The translations under genes and the position numbers were made by a program. From JACVRW01 sp035645115 (GTDB lineage Bacteria > Actinomycetota > Thermoleophilia > Solirubrobacterales > Thermoleophilaceae): a stretch of 33,702 nucleotides of DNA. The DNA lies in the NCBI GenBank assembly GCA_035645115.1, contig DASQNF010000093.1, positions 1 through 33,702 on the forward strand. Direction: 5' to 3'. Shown here one piece after another: positions 22,886 through 30,387 of the stretch; positions within the stretch are counted from its first letter, which is position 1; every line of letters starts with the position of its first letter. A model generated the notes under the pieces. It was not told where the DNA came from. It did not search any database and saw nothing but the letters and a program-made list of their open reading frames with translations.

Positions 22886-24166
22886 TTGAGCTCTCGCGCG
22901 GGGATCGTGGTGACAGGCACCGAGGTGTTGAGCGGGCGGGTCCAGGACCGCAACGGCCCCTGGCTGTCCGACCGCCTGCTGGAGCTCGGCGTGGAGCTCG
23001 CCCACCTGACCATCTGCGCCGACCGGCCACAGGACATGGAGGCGCAGCTGCGCTTCATGGCCGAGCAGGGCGTGGACCTGATCGTCACGAGCGGTGGTCT
23101 CGGGCCGACCGCGGACGACAAGACCGTGGAGGTGGTGGCGCGCTTCTGCGAGCGCGAGCTGATCCTCGACGAGGCCCTCGAGGAGCGAATCGCCGAGATC
23201 CTGAAGCCCTTGATGAAACGCTTCACCGGCTGGGACTTCGACGCGGTGCGCGCCGCCAACCGAAAGCAGGCCCTCGTGCCCGAGGGGGCGTTCGTGATCG
23301 ACCCGGTGGGGACCGCGCCGGGGGTGGTCGTGCCCGGCACGCCGCCCGTGGTGGTGCTGCCGGGGCCGCCGCGCGAGCTGCAACCGATGTGGCGCACCGC
23401 GGTGGCCACCGAGATCGTGCGAGCGGCCCTGGCCGGACGCACCTCGTACCTGCAGCAGACGATCCGCATGTTCGGACTGCCCGAGTCCGGGCTCGCCGAC
23501 ACGCTGCGCGACGCCGAGGAGAGCATCGACGGCTTCGAGCGGCTCGAGGTCACCACCTGCCTGCGCCGCGGTGAGATCGAGATGGTCACCCGCTATGAGC
23601 CCGACGCGGCCGGGGCGTACGAGCGGGTCGCCGCGCTCGTCCGCGAGCGCCACGCGCGGGAGATCTTCTCCGAGGACGGCTCGCAGGTCGACGACCAGGT
23701 CGCCGCGCTGCTCGCGGGCCGGAGGCTCGCCACCGCCGAGTCCTGCACGGCCGGACTGGTGGCGGCACGCCTGACGGACCGGCCGGGCTCCTCGGAGTAC
23801 GTGGCCGGCGGCGTCGTGGCCTACGCGAACGAGGCGAAGTCGTCCCTGTTGGGCGTGGACGCGACGCTGATCGAGGCACACGGCGCCGTGTCCGAGGACG
23901 TGGCGGAGGCGATGGCCAGGGGCGCGCTCGCTCGCTTCGGCGCGGACACGGCGCTGGCGGTCACCGGCATCGCCGGCCCGGGCGGCGGCAGCGAGGAGAA
24001 GCCGGTCGGGACCGTCTGGTGGAGCGTGATGACCTCGGACGGTCGCGCGCTCACCCGCTGCAGGGTGCTGCCGGGCAACCGCGCCGACATCCGCGACCGC
24101 GCCACCACCGTGGCCCTGCACCTGCTGCGGCGGGCCCTGAGCGGGCGGGAGGACGGGATCCCCTGA
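22886..24166 (+). CDS. cinA: CinA family competence/damage-inducible protein
   Basis: CinA of 426 residues. The N-terminal MoaB/MogA-like domain includes AGIVVTGTEVLSGRVQDRNG (5-24) and VTSGGLGPTADDKT (67-80). This COG1058 part has ADP-ribose/pyridine-nucleotide pyrophosphatase activity in studied cases. The C-terminal CinA domain has ATAESCTAGLVAARLTD (about 283-298) and VTGIAGPGGGSEEKPVGTV, the nicotinamide mononucleotide amidohydrolase signature. TTG 22886 gives the N-terminus that fits the family; in-frame GTGs at 22811 and 22868 would add residues encoded by the duplicated spacer. Neighbours ftsK, rodZ-like and recA match the Bacillus order. Confidence 0.93.
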   Translation: MSSRAGIVVTGTEVLSGRVQDRNGPWLSDRLLELGVELAHLTICADRPQDMEAQLRFMAEQGVDLIVTSGGLGPTADDKTVEVVARFCERELILDEALEERIAEILKPLMKRFTGWDFDAVRAANRKQALVPEGAFVIDPVGTAPGVVVPGTPPVVVLPGPPRELQPMWRTAVATEIVRAALAGRTSYLQQTIRMFGLPESGLADTLRDAEESIDGFERLEVTTCLRRGEIEMVTRYEPDAAGAYERVAALVRERHAREIFSEDGSQVDDQVAALLAGRRLATAESCTAGLVAARLTDRPGSSEYVAGGVVAYANEAKSSLLGVDATLIEAHGAVSEDVAEAMARGALARFGADTALAVTGIAGPGGGSEEKPVGTVWWSVMTSDGRALTRCRVLPGNRADIRDRATTVALHLLRRALSGREDGIP

Positions 24167-24186
24167 GCCCGGGCCCGCGCGCGCGG

Positions 24187-24723
24187 ATGTTCGTGGCGCT
24201 CGAGCTCCCGCAGGCCGTGCGCGAGCGGCTCGCCGTCTGGCGGGACGCCGCGCTCGCCGCTCGGGGCGACCTCCGCCCGGTGGGCGCCGACGCCCTCCAC
24301 GTCACGCTCGTCTTCCTCGGCTGGCAGGACGAGTCGGCCGTGGAGGCGATCGCGGCGGCCGCGTTCGCCACGGGCCTCGCCGGGAGCCCTCCGCGGCTCA
24401 CGCCGGCGGGCGTTCGCCCGCTGCCGCCCCGCAGCCCGCGGCTGTTCGCGCTCGAGCTCGACGACGAGGACGGTCGCGCCGGGGCGCTGCAGGGCGCGAT
24501 CTCGGACGCGCTCGCGGCCGGCCGCTGGTACCGGCCGGAGAAGCGGCCCTTCTGGCCTCACATCACGCTCGCGCGCGTAAAGCGTGGCGAGCGCCGCGCG
24601 CCGCCGCCAGCCTGCGAGCCACCCGCGCCGGAGCCGTTCGAGCCGGAGTTCCTGACGCTCTACCGCTCCACCCTGCGCCCGCAGGGGGCGCTCTACGAGC
24701 CGCTGGCGCGGCGGCCCGTGTAG
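24187..24723 (+). CDS. thpR: RNA 2',3'-cyclic phosphodiesterase (2H family)
   Basis: ThpR (formerly 2'-5' RNA ligase) of 178 residues. The two catalytic HxTx motifs are HVTLVFLG (His38, Thr40) and HITLARV (His125, Thr127), in the usual spacing for the 2H phosphoesterase fold, and the N-terminus MFVALELPQAVRERL is typical. It hydrolyses 2',3'-cyclic phosphate ends to 2'-phosphates in studied members; the physiological RNA substrate is unclear. ATG 24187 is the first credible start, 20 bases after cinA, so the two are probably cotranscribed. The ending is Pro/Arg-rich. Confidence 0.92.
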   Translation: MFVALELPQAVRERLAVWRDAALAARGDLRPVGADALHVTLVFLGWQDESAVEAIAAAAFATGLAGSPPRLTPAGVRPLPPRSPRLFALELDDEDGRAGALQGAISDALAAGRWYRPEKRPFWPHITLARVKRGERRAPPPACEPPAPEPFEPEFLTLYRSTLRPQGALYEPLARRPV

Positions 24724-24751
24724 CGCGGTTGGCACGGGCGCCCTGCCGGCC

Positions 24752-25264
24752 TCAGCGCGCGGGCGTGAGCTCGATCACCGGGATCTGGCGGTGCGCCGCG
24801 GTGCGCCTGCGGTATTCGATCCAGCCGGGGTAGATCTCGACGCCGCGCTCGTACCAGCGCTCGCGCTCCTCGCCCTCGAGCACTCGCGCGGTCATCTCGC
24901 GGTTGGACCCGTCGAACGTCGCGGTCACCTCCGGATGCGCCTTGAGGTTGTGGTACCAGGCGGGATTGCGGGGCCGGCCGTAGTTCGACGCGACCACGAT
25001 CAGCTTGTCGTCAGCCGGGATCGCGACGAGCGGGAGCGTCCGCCGCGCGCCGCTCTTCGCGCCCGTCGTGGTCAGCAGCACGGTCGGCATGCCCGTGACC
25101 CACGACACGAAGGTGGCGCGCCCACCGCTGAGGCGCCAGACCGCGCCGTCGAGGTGGTGGAGGGTGCGCGCGTAGAGCCATGAGGCCCCGGGCCAGGCGC
25201 CCGAGCTGCGCATGACGCGCCTGACCGGGTTGGCGTCCCGGTAGCGATGACCGGCCTCGCCCAC
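24752..25264 (-). CDS. Deazaflavin (F420)-dependent nitroreductase-family protein
   Basis: Protein of 170 residues of the DUF385/Ddn split-barrel family. The signature segment reads TVLLTTTGAKSGARRTLPLV, with ADDKLIVVASNYGRPRNPAWYHNLKAHPEV after it and ERERWYERGVEIYPGWIEYRRR near the end. Family members use reduced F420 to reduce quinones or nitro compounds; no F420 synthesis gene is in the window. GTG 25264 (GEAGHRYRDANPVRRVMR) keeps the family N-terminus; an ATG at 25213 is a shorter option. It is convergent with thpR and divergent from the VOC gene 44 bases away. Confidence 0.87.
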   Translation of the reverse strand: MGEAGHRYRDANPVRRVMRSSGAWPGASWLYARTLHHLDGAVWRLSGGRATFVSWVTGMPTVLLTTTGAKSGARRTLPLVAIPADDKLIVVASNYGRPRNPAWYHNLKAHPEVTATFDGSNREMTARVLEGEERERWYERGVEIYPGWIEYRRRTAAHRQIPVIELTPAR

Positions 25265-25296
25265 GGCTGGAGCATGACGGCTCGTGGCGCTTGGCG

Positions 25297-25302
25297 TAGG
25301 TT
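25297..25302 (+). promoter_or_regulatory. Candidate -10 for a leaderless VOC-gene transcript
   Basis: TAGGTT (TAnnnT) ends 6 bases before the ATG at 25309, with no Shine-Dalgarno in between, so a leaderless start is plausible. No -35 is clear. It lies in the 44-base gap shared with the divergent deazaflavin reductase gene. Confidence 0.35.
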
Positions 25303-25308
25303 GCGGCC

Positions 25309-25731
25309 ATGGAGCAACGAGTAAGCGTGATCACACTCGGCGTTCGCGATCTCGCCCGCGCCCGCGCGTTCTACGAGCAGCTCGGCTGGACCACCAGGGC
25401 CGAGGCCAGCGACGACGTCGTCTTCTTCCAGGCCGGCGGGCTGGTGGTGGCGCTCTGGGACCGCGCGTCGCTCGCGGAGGACAGCGGAGTCGAGGACGGC
25501 GGCGGCTGGGGCGGGATCACGCTCGCCCACAACCTGCGCTCGCCCGCCGAGGTGGACGCGGTGGTCGAGGAGGCCCGGGCGGCGGGCGCCACGATCACCC
25601 GCGAGCCGGGCGCGACCTTTTGGGGCGGCTACTCCGGCGCCTTTACGGACCCGGACGGGCATCCCTGGGAGGTGGCGCACAACCCGCGCTGGACGATCAC
25701 CGGCGAGGGGGCCGTCGTGCTGCCCGAGTGA
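25309..25731 (+). CDS. VOC (glyoxalase/bleomycin-resistance fold) protein
   Basis: Single-domain-pair VOC protein of 140 residues. The first beta-alpha unit is VSVITLGVRDLARARAFYEQLGWTT and the second runs from GITLAHNLRSPAEVDAVVEEARAAGA to FTDPDGHPWEVAHNP, the usual motif before the final metal-ligand Glu. His in ITLAHN and Glu in WEVAHNP are possible metal ligands. The fold serves isomerases, dioxygenases and drug-binding proteins, so the reaction cannot be assigned. It is divergent from the reductase gene and precedes recA by 113 bases. Confidence 0.88.
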   Translation: MEQRVSVITLGVRDLARARAFYEQLGWTTRAEASDDVVFFQAGGLVVALWDRASLAEDSGVEDGGGWGGITLAHNLRSPAEVDAVVEEARAAGATITREPGATFWGGYSGAFTDPDGHPWEVAHNPRWTITGEGAVVLPE

Positions 25732-25748
25732 GCGCCGGGCGGGCGCTC
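25730..25748 (+). terminator. GC hairpin just after the VOC gene
   Basis: GAGCGCC / GGCGCTC, a 7-base stem with a 5-base loop, overlaps the TGA of the VOC gene. There is no T-tract, so it would be an actinobacterial-type hairpin terminator at best. It would separate the VOC transcript from recA. Confidence 0.4.
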
Positions 25749-25781
25749 CAGTCGCAGTCGCCCGCTCGCGCTCCCAGGGGG

Positions 25782-25795
25782 CGAACATCCGTCCG
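25782..25795 (+). promoter_or_regulatory. Degenerate SOS (LexA) box-like site upstream of recA
   Basis: CGAAC-ATCC-GTCCG resembles the actinobacterial/Bacillus-type box CGAAC-N4-GTTCG with two mismatches in the second half. It lies 49 bases before the recA ATG, a sensible place for LexA repression of recA. The recA Shine-Dalgarno AAGGAG (25829-25834) is 10 bases before the ATG. No lexA gene is in the window. Confidence 0.4.
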
Positions 25796-25844
25796 GTCCG
25801 ACTCCTACGTTGTGGATCCAAGACTTCGAAGGAGACGCGACGCG

Positions 25845-27029
25845 ATGGACAAGGAGCAGCAGAAGGCCGCACAGGCGCGCGAGGCGGCCCTGAAGGGGGC
25901 GCTCACGCAGATCGAGCGGCAGTTCGGCCAGGGCTCGATCATGAGGATGGGGGACGACGCCGCCCAGGTGCGCGTCCAGGTCGTCCCAACGGGCGCGCTC
26001 TCGCTCGACCTCGCGCTCGGCGTCGGCGGCCTGCCGCGGGGGCGGATCGTCGAGATCTTCGGCCCGGAGTCCTCCGGTAAGACCACGCTGCTGTACCACG
26101 TGCTCGCGAACGCCCAGAAGATGGGCGGAATCTGCGCGTTCATCGACGCCGAGCACGCGATGGACCCGGCGTACGCCAAGCGCATCGGCGTGGACATCGA
26201 CGAGCTGCTCGTCTCCCAGCCCGACCACGGCGAGCAGGCGCTTGAGATAGCGGACCTCCTGATCCGCTCCGGCGCCGTCGACATCGTGGCGATCGACTCG
26301 GTGGCGGCGCTCACGCCCAAGTCGGAGCTCGAGGGGCAGATGGGCGACCAGACCGTCGGCCTCCAGGCCCGCATGATGTCCCAGGCGATGCGAAAGCTCG
26401 CCGGCAACCTGAACCGCGCGAACACGCTCTGCGTGCTGACGAACCAGATCCGGGAGAAGGTGGGCGTGATGTTCGGTTCGCCGGAGACGCAGCCCGGCGG
26501 CCGTGCGCTCAAGTTCTATTCGTCGCAGCGGCTCGACATCCGTCGCATAGAGACCCTCAAGGAGGGCACCGAAGCGGTCGGCAACCGGGTGCGTGTGAAG
26601 GTGGTGAAGAACAAGGTCGCGGCGCCGTTCAGGCAGGCCGAGTTCGACATCGAGTACGGGGAGGGGATCTCGAGCGAAGGCTGCATCCTCGACCTGGGGA
26701 TCGAGCACGGGATCGTCCAGAAGTCGGGCTCGTTCTTCTCGTATGGGAACGACCGGCTCGGTCAGGGTCGCAACAACGTGAAGGGCTACCTGCGCGAGAA
26801 CCCGGCTGTGACAAAGGAGATCGAGCGCAAGATCTACGAGGCGCTCGGGGTTGAGCCGGCGGCCGGGGTGCCGCTGGCGGTGGTCGAGCCGCCGCCGGGC
26901 GGGACCGACGCAGAAGGGGTCGATGGCCCGGACGACGCCCAGCGCGCGCGGCCGGGCCCTGACGGAGAGGGGGCCTCCAAGGCCGAAAAGCCGGGGGTGG
27001 CGGTCCCGCCCGAGGAGCGTGCCGCGTAG
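25845..27029 (+). CDS. recA: Recombinase RecA
   Basis: Strand-exchange ATPase for homologous recombination and coprotease for LexA. The 394-residue product has an N-terminal helix (KGALTQIERQFGQGSIMRMG), Walker A GPESSGKTT (73-81), FIDAEHAMDP and the Walker B region IVAIDSVAALTPKSELEG. Loop regions MGDQTVGLQARMMSQAMRKL and NQIREKVGVMFGSPETQPGG precede the C-terminal domain. About 50 residues of acidic, Pro/Gly-rich tail make it longer than the roughly 350 usual. No intein is present. ATG 25845 follows a clear AAGGAG; the open frame upstream is a VOC-gene shadow. recX follows after 16 bases. Confidence 0.97.
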   Translation: MDKEQQKAAQAREAALKGALTQIERQFGQGSIMRMGDDAAQVRVQVVPTGALSLDLALGVGGLPRGRIVEIFGPESSGKTTLLYHVLANAQKMGGICAFIDAEHAMDPAYAKRIGVDIDELLVSQPDHGEQALEIADLLIRSGAVDIVAIDSVAALTPKSELEGQMGDQTVGLQARMMSQAMRKLAGNLNRANTLCVLTNQIREKVGVMFGSPETQPGGRALKFYSSQRLDIRRIETLKEGTEAVGNRVRVKVVKNKVAAPFRQAEFDIEYGEGISSEGCILDLGIEHGIVQKSGSFFSYGNDRLGQGRNNVKGYLRENPAVTKEIERKIYEALGVEPAAGVPLAVVEPPPGGTDAEGVDGPDDAQRARPGPDGEGASKAEKPGVAVPPEERAA

Positions 27030-27045
27030 GCGCGGCGGCCCAGGC

Positions 27046-27693
27046 ATGGAGGACTGGCAGGAGCAGGCGGAGGGCGAGCCGCCGCGCTCGCACTCCGAGG
27101 TCGAGCGTGCGCTCGACATCGCCTACAGGACGGTGGCACGCCGCGAGCGCACCGTGGCCGAGTTGCGCACCTGTCTCGAGCGCAAGCGGGTGGAGCCGCC
27201 CGCGATCGACCAGGCGGTCGATGCGCTCACCGAGGCCGGGTTCCTGGACGACGCCCGCTATGCACGCCGCTTCGCCGAGGACAGGCGCGAGCTCGAGCAA
27301 TGGGGCAGCGAGCGGATCAGCCGCGACCTCCAGCGGCGTGGGATCGCGTCGGACCTGATCGAGGCCGCAGTGTCCGACCGCCCACGCGGCGCGGAGATCG
27401 AGACGGCCCTGCTGCTGCTCGATCGGCGCGTCGGGGCGCCGCTGCGGGACGACCGCGACCGCGAGCGCGCCTGGCGGATGCTCGTGCGGCGCGGGTACGC
27501 CACCGAGCTGGCCTACGAGGCGATCAGGAGCTGGGAGCGAAATCGGATGGCCGAGGCGGACGGAGCCGAGGACGGGCCGGACGCACAGGCCGCCCCCGGG
27601 CCGGCCACGCTGGATGACCGCGGGCCGGACGCGACGGGCTCCCGCGGGCCGCCCGCGGACCCGAAGCCCGGCCACGCGCGCCGCGCAGCCTGA
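27046..27693 (+). CDS. recX: Regulatory protein RecX
   Basis: Modulator that binds RecA filaments and limits recombinase activity. The 215-residue product shows RecX three-helix repeats: ALDIAYRTVARRERTVAELRTCL, IDQAVDALTEAGFLDDARYARRFAEDR and GSERISRDLQRRGIASDLIEAAV, then the final AWRMLVRRGYATELAYEAI unit. The last 35-40 residues are low-complexity Ala/Asp/Gly/Pro. ATG 27046 is 16 bases after recA, the standard recA-recX arrangement, so the pair is probably cotranscribed. Confidence 0.93.
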   Translation: MEDWQEQAEGEPPRSHSEVERALDIAYRTVARRERTVAELRTCLERKRVEPPAIDQAVDALTEAGFLDDARYARRFAEDRRELEQWGSERISRDLQRRGIASDLIEAAVSDRPRGAEIETALLLLDRRVGAPLRDDRDRERAWRMLVRRGYATELAYEAIRSWERNRMAEADGAEDGPDAQAAPGPATLDDRGPDATGSRGPPADPKPGHARRAA

Positions 27694-27697
27694 CGAC

Positions 27698-28321
27698 GTG
27701 ATCCGGCTCTACTTCCGGCCCGGCAGCGCGGCGCTCGCCCCGCACGGGGCACTGATAGCTGCGGGCCTCGAGCCCGAGCTGGTGCTCGTCGAGCGGGACG
27801 GGGACACCATCACGCCCGCGGACTACCTGGACCTCAACCCGATGGGAGTTGTGCCGACGCTCGTTCACGACGACCTCGTCGTCACAGAGGCCGCCGCGGT
27901 GATCCAGTACGTGGCCGACACGTGGCCCGAGGCGGAGCTGGCGCCCGTTCCCGGCACGCGCGGGCGCGTCCGCTTCAACGAGCTGCTCGCGTTCCTCAGC
28001 ACCACGCCGCAGCAGACGCTGCTGCGCTTCCTGTATCCCGAGCGCTACACCCCCTCGGGCGACGCCGCCGGCGTGCGCGGGGCGGCCGCGCAGGCGCTCG
28101 ACCGGCAGCTCGCATGGCTCGAGCGGGTGCTCGCCGGCCAGCCGTGCCTGCTCGGTGAGCGGATCACCGCCGTCGACTTCTACCTGCACATGCTGATCCG
28201 CTGGGGGCGCCGGCTCGATCCCGACGCACGCACGCGCGGGGCGCTCGCGCCCTACTACGAGCGCCTCAGCGCGCACCCGCCGGTGGCACGCGCACTCGCG
28301 TTGCAGGGCATCGAGCCCTAG
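27698..28321 (+). CDS. Glutathione S-transferase-like protein
   Basis: GST-fold protein of 207 residues. The N-terminal thioredoxin-like domain begins MIRLYFRPGSAALAPHGALIAAG, with Ser10 at the usual catalytic position and the conserved NPMGVVPTL cis-Pro loop and TEAAAVIQYVAD. The all-helical C-terminal domain has the motif LLGERITAVDFYLHMLIRWGRR. Actinobacteria often lack glutathione and use mycothiol, so the true thiol substrate, or whether it binds one, is open. GTG 27698 starts 4 bases after the recX stop; the longer frame from 27614 would overlap recX. The end borders a 526-base non-coding stretch. Confidence 0.87.
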   Translation: MIRLYFRPGSAALAPHGALIAAGLEPELVLVERDGDTITPADYLDLNPMGVVPTLVHDDLVVTEAAAVIQYVADTWPEAELAPVPGTRGRVRFNELLAFLSTTPQQTLLRFLYPERYTPSGDAAGVRGAAAQALDRQLAWLERVLAGQPCLLGERITAVDFYLHMLIRWGRRLDPDARTRGALAPYYERLSAHPPVARALALQGIEP

Positions 28322-28414
28322 TCGCGGCTGTCGAGTGCCACCGTGGTGAGCCTCAGGGCGGGCGCGTTGGACTGGACGGTGAGCCCATGCGCGCCCGGCA
28401 CACGCGTCACCTGC

Positions 28415-28465
28415 CTTCGAGAATTCGTTGCATCACTGATCAGTCGCGCAACGAATCTCTGGAAG
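28415..28465. repeat. 51-base interrupted inverted repeat
   Basis: Nested dyad: CTTC/GAAG outside, then GAGA/CTC, then a perfect 9-base ATTCGTTGC / GCAACGAAT. A 3-base mismatch on each side flanks a perfect central palindrome ACTGATCAGT. The core arms match 14 of 17 positions about an axis between 28439 and 28440. It is less GC-rich than its surroundings. It could be a regulator operator, a long RNA hairpin or a terminator without a T-tract. Confidence 0.8.
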
Positions 28466-28518
28466 CGGACGTACACGAGCGGGCCGGCCCGCCGATTCCG
28501 GCCGCAGACGCCCGCCGG

Positions 28519-28547
28519 TTGCGAGCGTCCCCGCTGGGGGATACCCT
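28519..28547 (+). promoter_or_regulatory. Candidate sigma-70-type promoter for the rny leader
   Basis: TTGCGA (28519-28524), a 17-base spacer and TACCCT (28542-28547) form the best -35/-10 pair in the window. Transcription from about 28554 would give a leader near 295 bases before rny. TACCCT also occurs as a -10 candidate at 13699. Confidence 0.45.
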
Positions 28548-28685
28548 CCTGTGAACGCGGTCGACATGGCCGCCGTGAGGCAAAAAGACGAGCAAAGCGC
28601 CTGATTTCCAGCTTGAAAGCTATGCAGACACCGACACCAGACCGCCCTGGGAGGAGCGTCCGGGCAGGTCCATAGAGGCAGCACC

Positions 28686-28704
28686 GCGCGCCGCCGAGGC
28701 GCGC
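28686..28704 (+). repeat. GC hairpin in the rny leader
   Basis: GCGCGCC / GGCGCGC, a 7-base stem with a 5-base loop. A second hairpin, CCGGCGC / GCGCCGG with a 3-base loop at 28814-28830, ends 2 bases before the rny Shine-Dalgarno GAGGAG. Together they could affect translation or be cut by an RNase. Confidence 0.45.
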
Positions 28705-28847
28705 GCCGCTCCGAGGCCCCGTCTTCGTGTCTCGCGGCGCCAAGCCGCACCGCTCACCGATAGTCGAAAGCGCGACCCGGCGTCCGGGAAGCGCGCTCGA
28801 GACCGGAATCAGACCGGCGCTGCGCGCCGGATGAGGAGACACCACAG

Positions 28848-30332
28848 ATGGAGATCGTGTTGGCGGCACTGGTCGCGGCGGCTGTAGCGGTGGCGGTGGT
28901 GCTGCTCGTACACCGGCCGCGTGCCGCCCAAGCCGGGGGCGGCGTCGCGGCCGGCCCCGAGACGAGCGCCGGCGCCGAGCCGAGGACGGCGGGTCGGCGG
29001 GACGCGCTCGAGGAGGAGCTCCTTGCACGCCGAGCCGAGATCGCGCGGCTGGAGGAGCGCCTGCACGCGCGGGAGAGCACGCTCGACATGAAGGCCCAGC
29101 AGCTCACCGAGCGCGAGCGCTCGCTCGACGACCGTCAGCGCAACCTCGACCACGTCCGCGAGGAGCTGAAGGAAGTCAAGAGCCGGCAGATCCGGGAGCT
29201 CGAGCGCGTGGCTGGGCTGAGCGCCGGCCAGGCGAAGCAGATCCTGATGCGCGACCTCGAGGACGAGCTGCGCCACGAGAGCGCGCGCATCATCCGCCAA
29301 GTGGAGGAGGAGACCCGGCACGACGCGGACCGTCGCGCCCGCAGCATCCTCGCGGCGGTGATGCAGAGGGTGGCCTCGAGCCACGCCGTGGAGACCACCG
29401 TCTCGGTGGTAGAGCTCAAGTCGGACGAGCTAAAGGGCCGCATCATCGGCCGCGAGGGCCGCAACATCCGCGCCCTCGAGACTCTCACGGGGATCGACTT
29501 CATCATCGACGACACTCCCGGGGCCGTTCTGCTCTCGGGCTTCGACGGCGTCCGGCGGGAGATCGCCCGGCTCACCCTCGAAAAGCTGCTGCAGGACGGC
29601 CGCATCCACCCGGCTCGGATCGAGGAGGCCTTTCACCAGGCCAAGTCCGAGATCGACCAGCACATCGTCCAGGTGGGGGAACAGGCCGTCTTCGAGGCCA
29701 ACGTGGGCTCGATCCACCCCGAGCTCGTGAAGCTGCTCGGCAAGCTGCGCTTCCGGACGAGCTACGGCCAGAACGTGCTGCACCACTCGATCGAGTGCGC
29801 GCGGCTGGCGGGCATGCTCGCGGACGAGCTCGGCGCCGATCCGCGGGTCGCGGCGCGGGCCGCGCTCCTGCACGACATCGGCAAGGCCGTGTCGCACGAG
29901 GTCGAGGGTCCGCACGCCCTGGTCGGGGGCGAGCTGGCGCGCCGCTACAAGGAATCGGAGTCGGTGGCACACGCGATGGAGGCCCATCACAACGAGGTGG
30001 AGCTCCAGACGGTGGAGGCGGTGATCGTCCAGATCGTGGACGCGCTCTCCGGCGCGCGGCCGGGCGCGCGCGGCGAGTCGCTCGAGCACTACGTCAAGCG
30101 CCTGCACGAGCTCGAGGCGATCGCCACCCGCCACGTGGGAGTCGACAAGGTCTACGCGATGCACGCCGGCCGCGAGATCCGCGTGATCGTCCATCCGGAG
30201 GAGCTCGACGACGACGCGGCCACGCTGCTCTCGCACCAGATCGCGCGCGACGTGGAGAAGGAGCTCGACTACCCCGGTCAGATCAAGGTGACGGTGATCC
30301 GCGAGAGCCGGGCGACGGACTACGCCCGCTAG
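28848..30332 (+). CDS. rny: Ribonuclease Y
   Basis: Membrane-anchored endoribonuclease that starts mRNA decay in many bacteria without RNase E. The 494-residue protein has an N-terminal membrane span (2-21, EIVLAALVAAAVAVAVVLLV), a long Glu/Arg-rich coiled coil (about 45-150), a KH domain from 197 (GRIIGREGRNIRALETLTGI) and an HD domain with His342-Asp343 (LLHDIGKAVSHEVEGPHALVG). The C-terminal domain ends VIRESRATDYAR. ATG 28848 follows GAGGAG by 9 bases. It is downstream of recA and upstream of miaB, as in Bacillus. Confidence 0.96.
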   Translation: MEIVLAALVAAAVAVAVVLLVHRPRAAQAGGGVAAGPETSAGAEPRTAGRRDALEEELLARRAEIARLEERLHARESTLDMKAQQLTERERSLDDRQRNLDHVREELKEVKSRQIRELERVAGLSAGQAKQILMRDLEDELRHESARIIRQVEEETRHDADRRARSILAAVMQRVASSHAVETTVSVVELKSDELKGRIIGREGRNIRALETLTGIDFIIDDTPGAVLLSGFDGVRREIARLTLEKLLQDGRIHPARIEEAFHQAKSEIDQHIVQVGEQAVFEANVGSIHPELVKLLGKLRFRTSYGQNVLHHSIECARLAGMLADELGADPRVAARAALLHDIGKAVSHEVEGPHALVGGELARRYKESESVAHAMEAHHNEVELQTVEAVIVQIVDALSGARPGARGESLEHYVKRLHELEAIATRHVGVDKVYAMHAGREIRVIVHPEELDDDAATLLSHQIARDVEKELDYPGQIKVTVIRESRATDYAR

Positions 30333-30372
30333 CGCCGGCGCAAGCCGCTCCGCCCAGGCCCCGAGCCAAGGC

Positions 30373-30378
30373 TATCCT
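30373..30378 (+). promoter_or_regulatory. Candidate -10 for a leaderless miaB transcript
   Basis: TATCCT matches the -10 consensus at four of six positions and ends 9 bases before the GTG start, with no Shine-Dalgarno. This places transcription start at or next to the GTG. It is the best example of a pattern seen at several genes here. Confidence 0.45.
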
Positions 30379-30387
30379 CGGCCCGGC

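Larger units (their letters stand above)
28322..28847. other. 526-base non-coding stretch between the GST-like gene and rny
   Basis: No reading frame here looks coding. It holds an inverted repeat (28415-28465), a promoter-like TTGCGA/TACCCT pair (28519-28547), an A-rich patch around 28575-28620 that is unusual for this DNA, and two GC hairpins (28686-28704 and 28814-28830). A GAGGAG Shine-Dalgarno (28833-28838) precedes rny. I could not match it to tmRNA, SRP RNA, RNase P RNA, a tRNA or a riboswitch class I know. Confidence 0.6.

Noticed and set aside
25284..25844. N-terminal extension of RecA by the upstream open frame
   Set aside because: It overlaps the VOC gene in another frame, and a clear AAGGAG precedes ATG 25845, where the conserved RecA N-terminus begins.
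28343..28675. Possible 110-codon gene in the stretch before rny
   Set aside because: It has no Shine-Dalgarno or family resemblance, mixed codon use, and runs through the large inverted repeat.
28322..28847. tmRNA, SRP RNA, RNase P RNA or c-di-AMP/c-di-GMP riboswitch in the rny leader
   Set aside because: None of the hallmark sequences I know for these RNAs could be found; the stretch is left as an unassigned structured leader.
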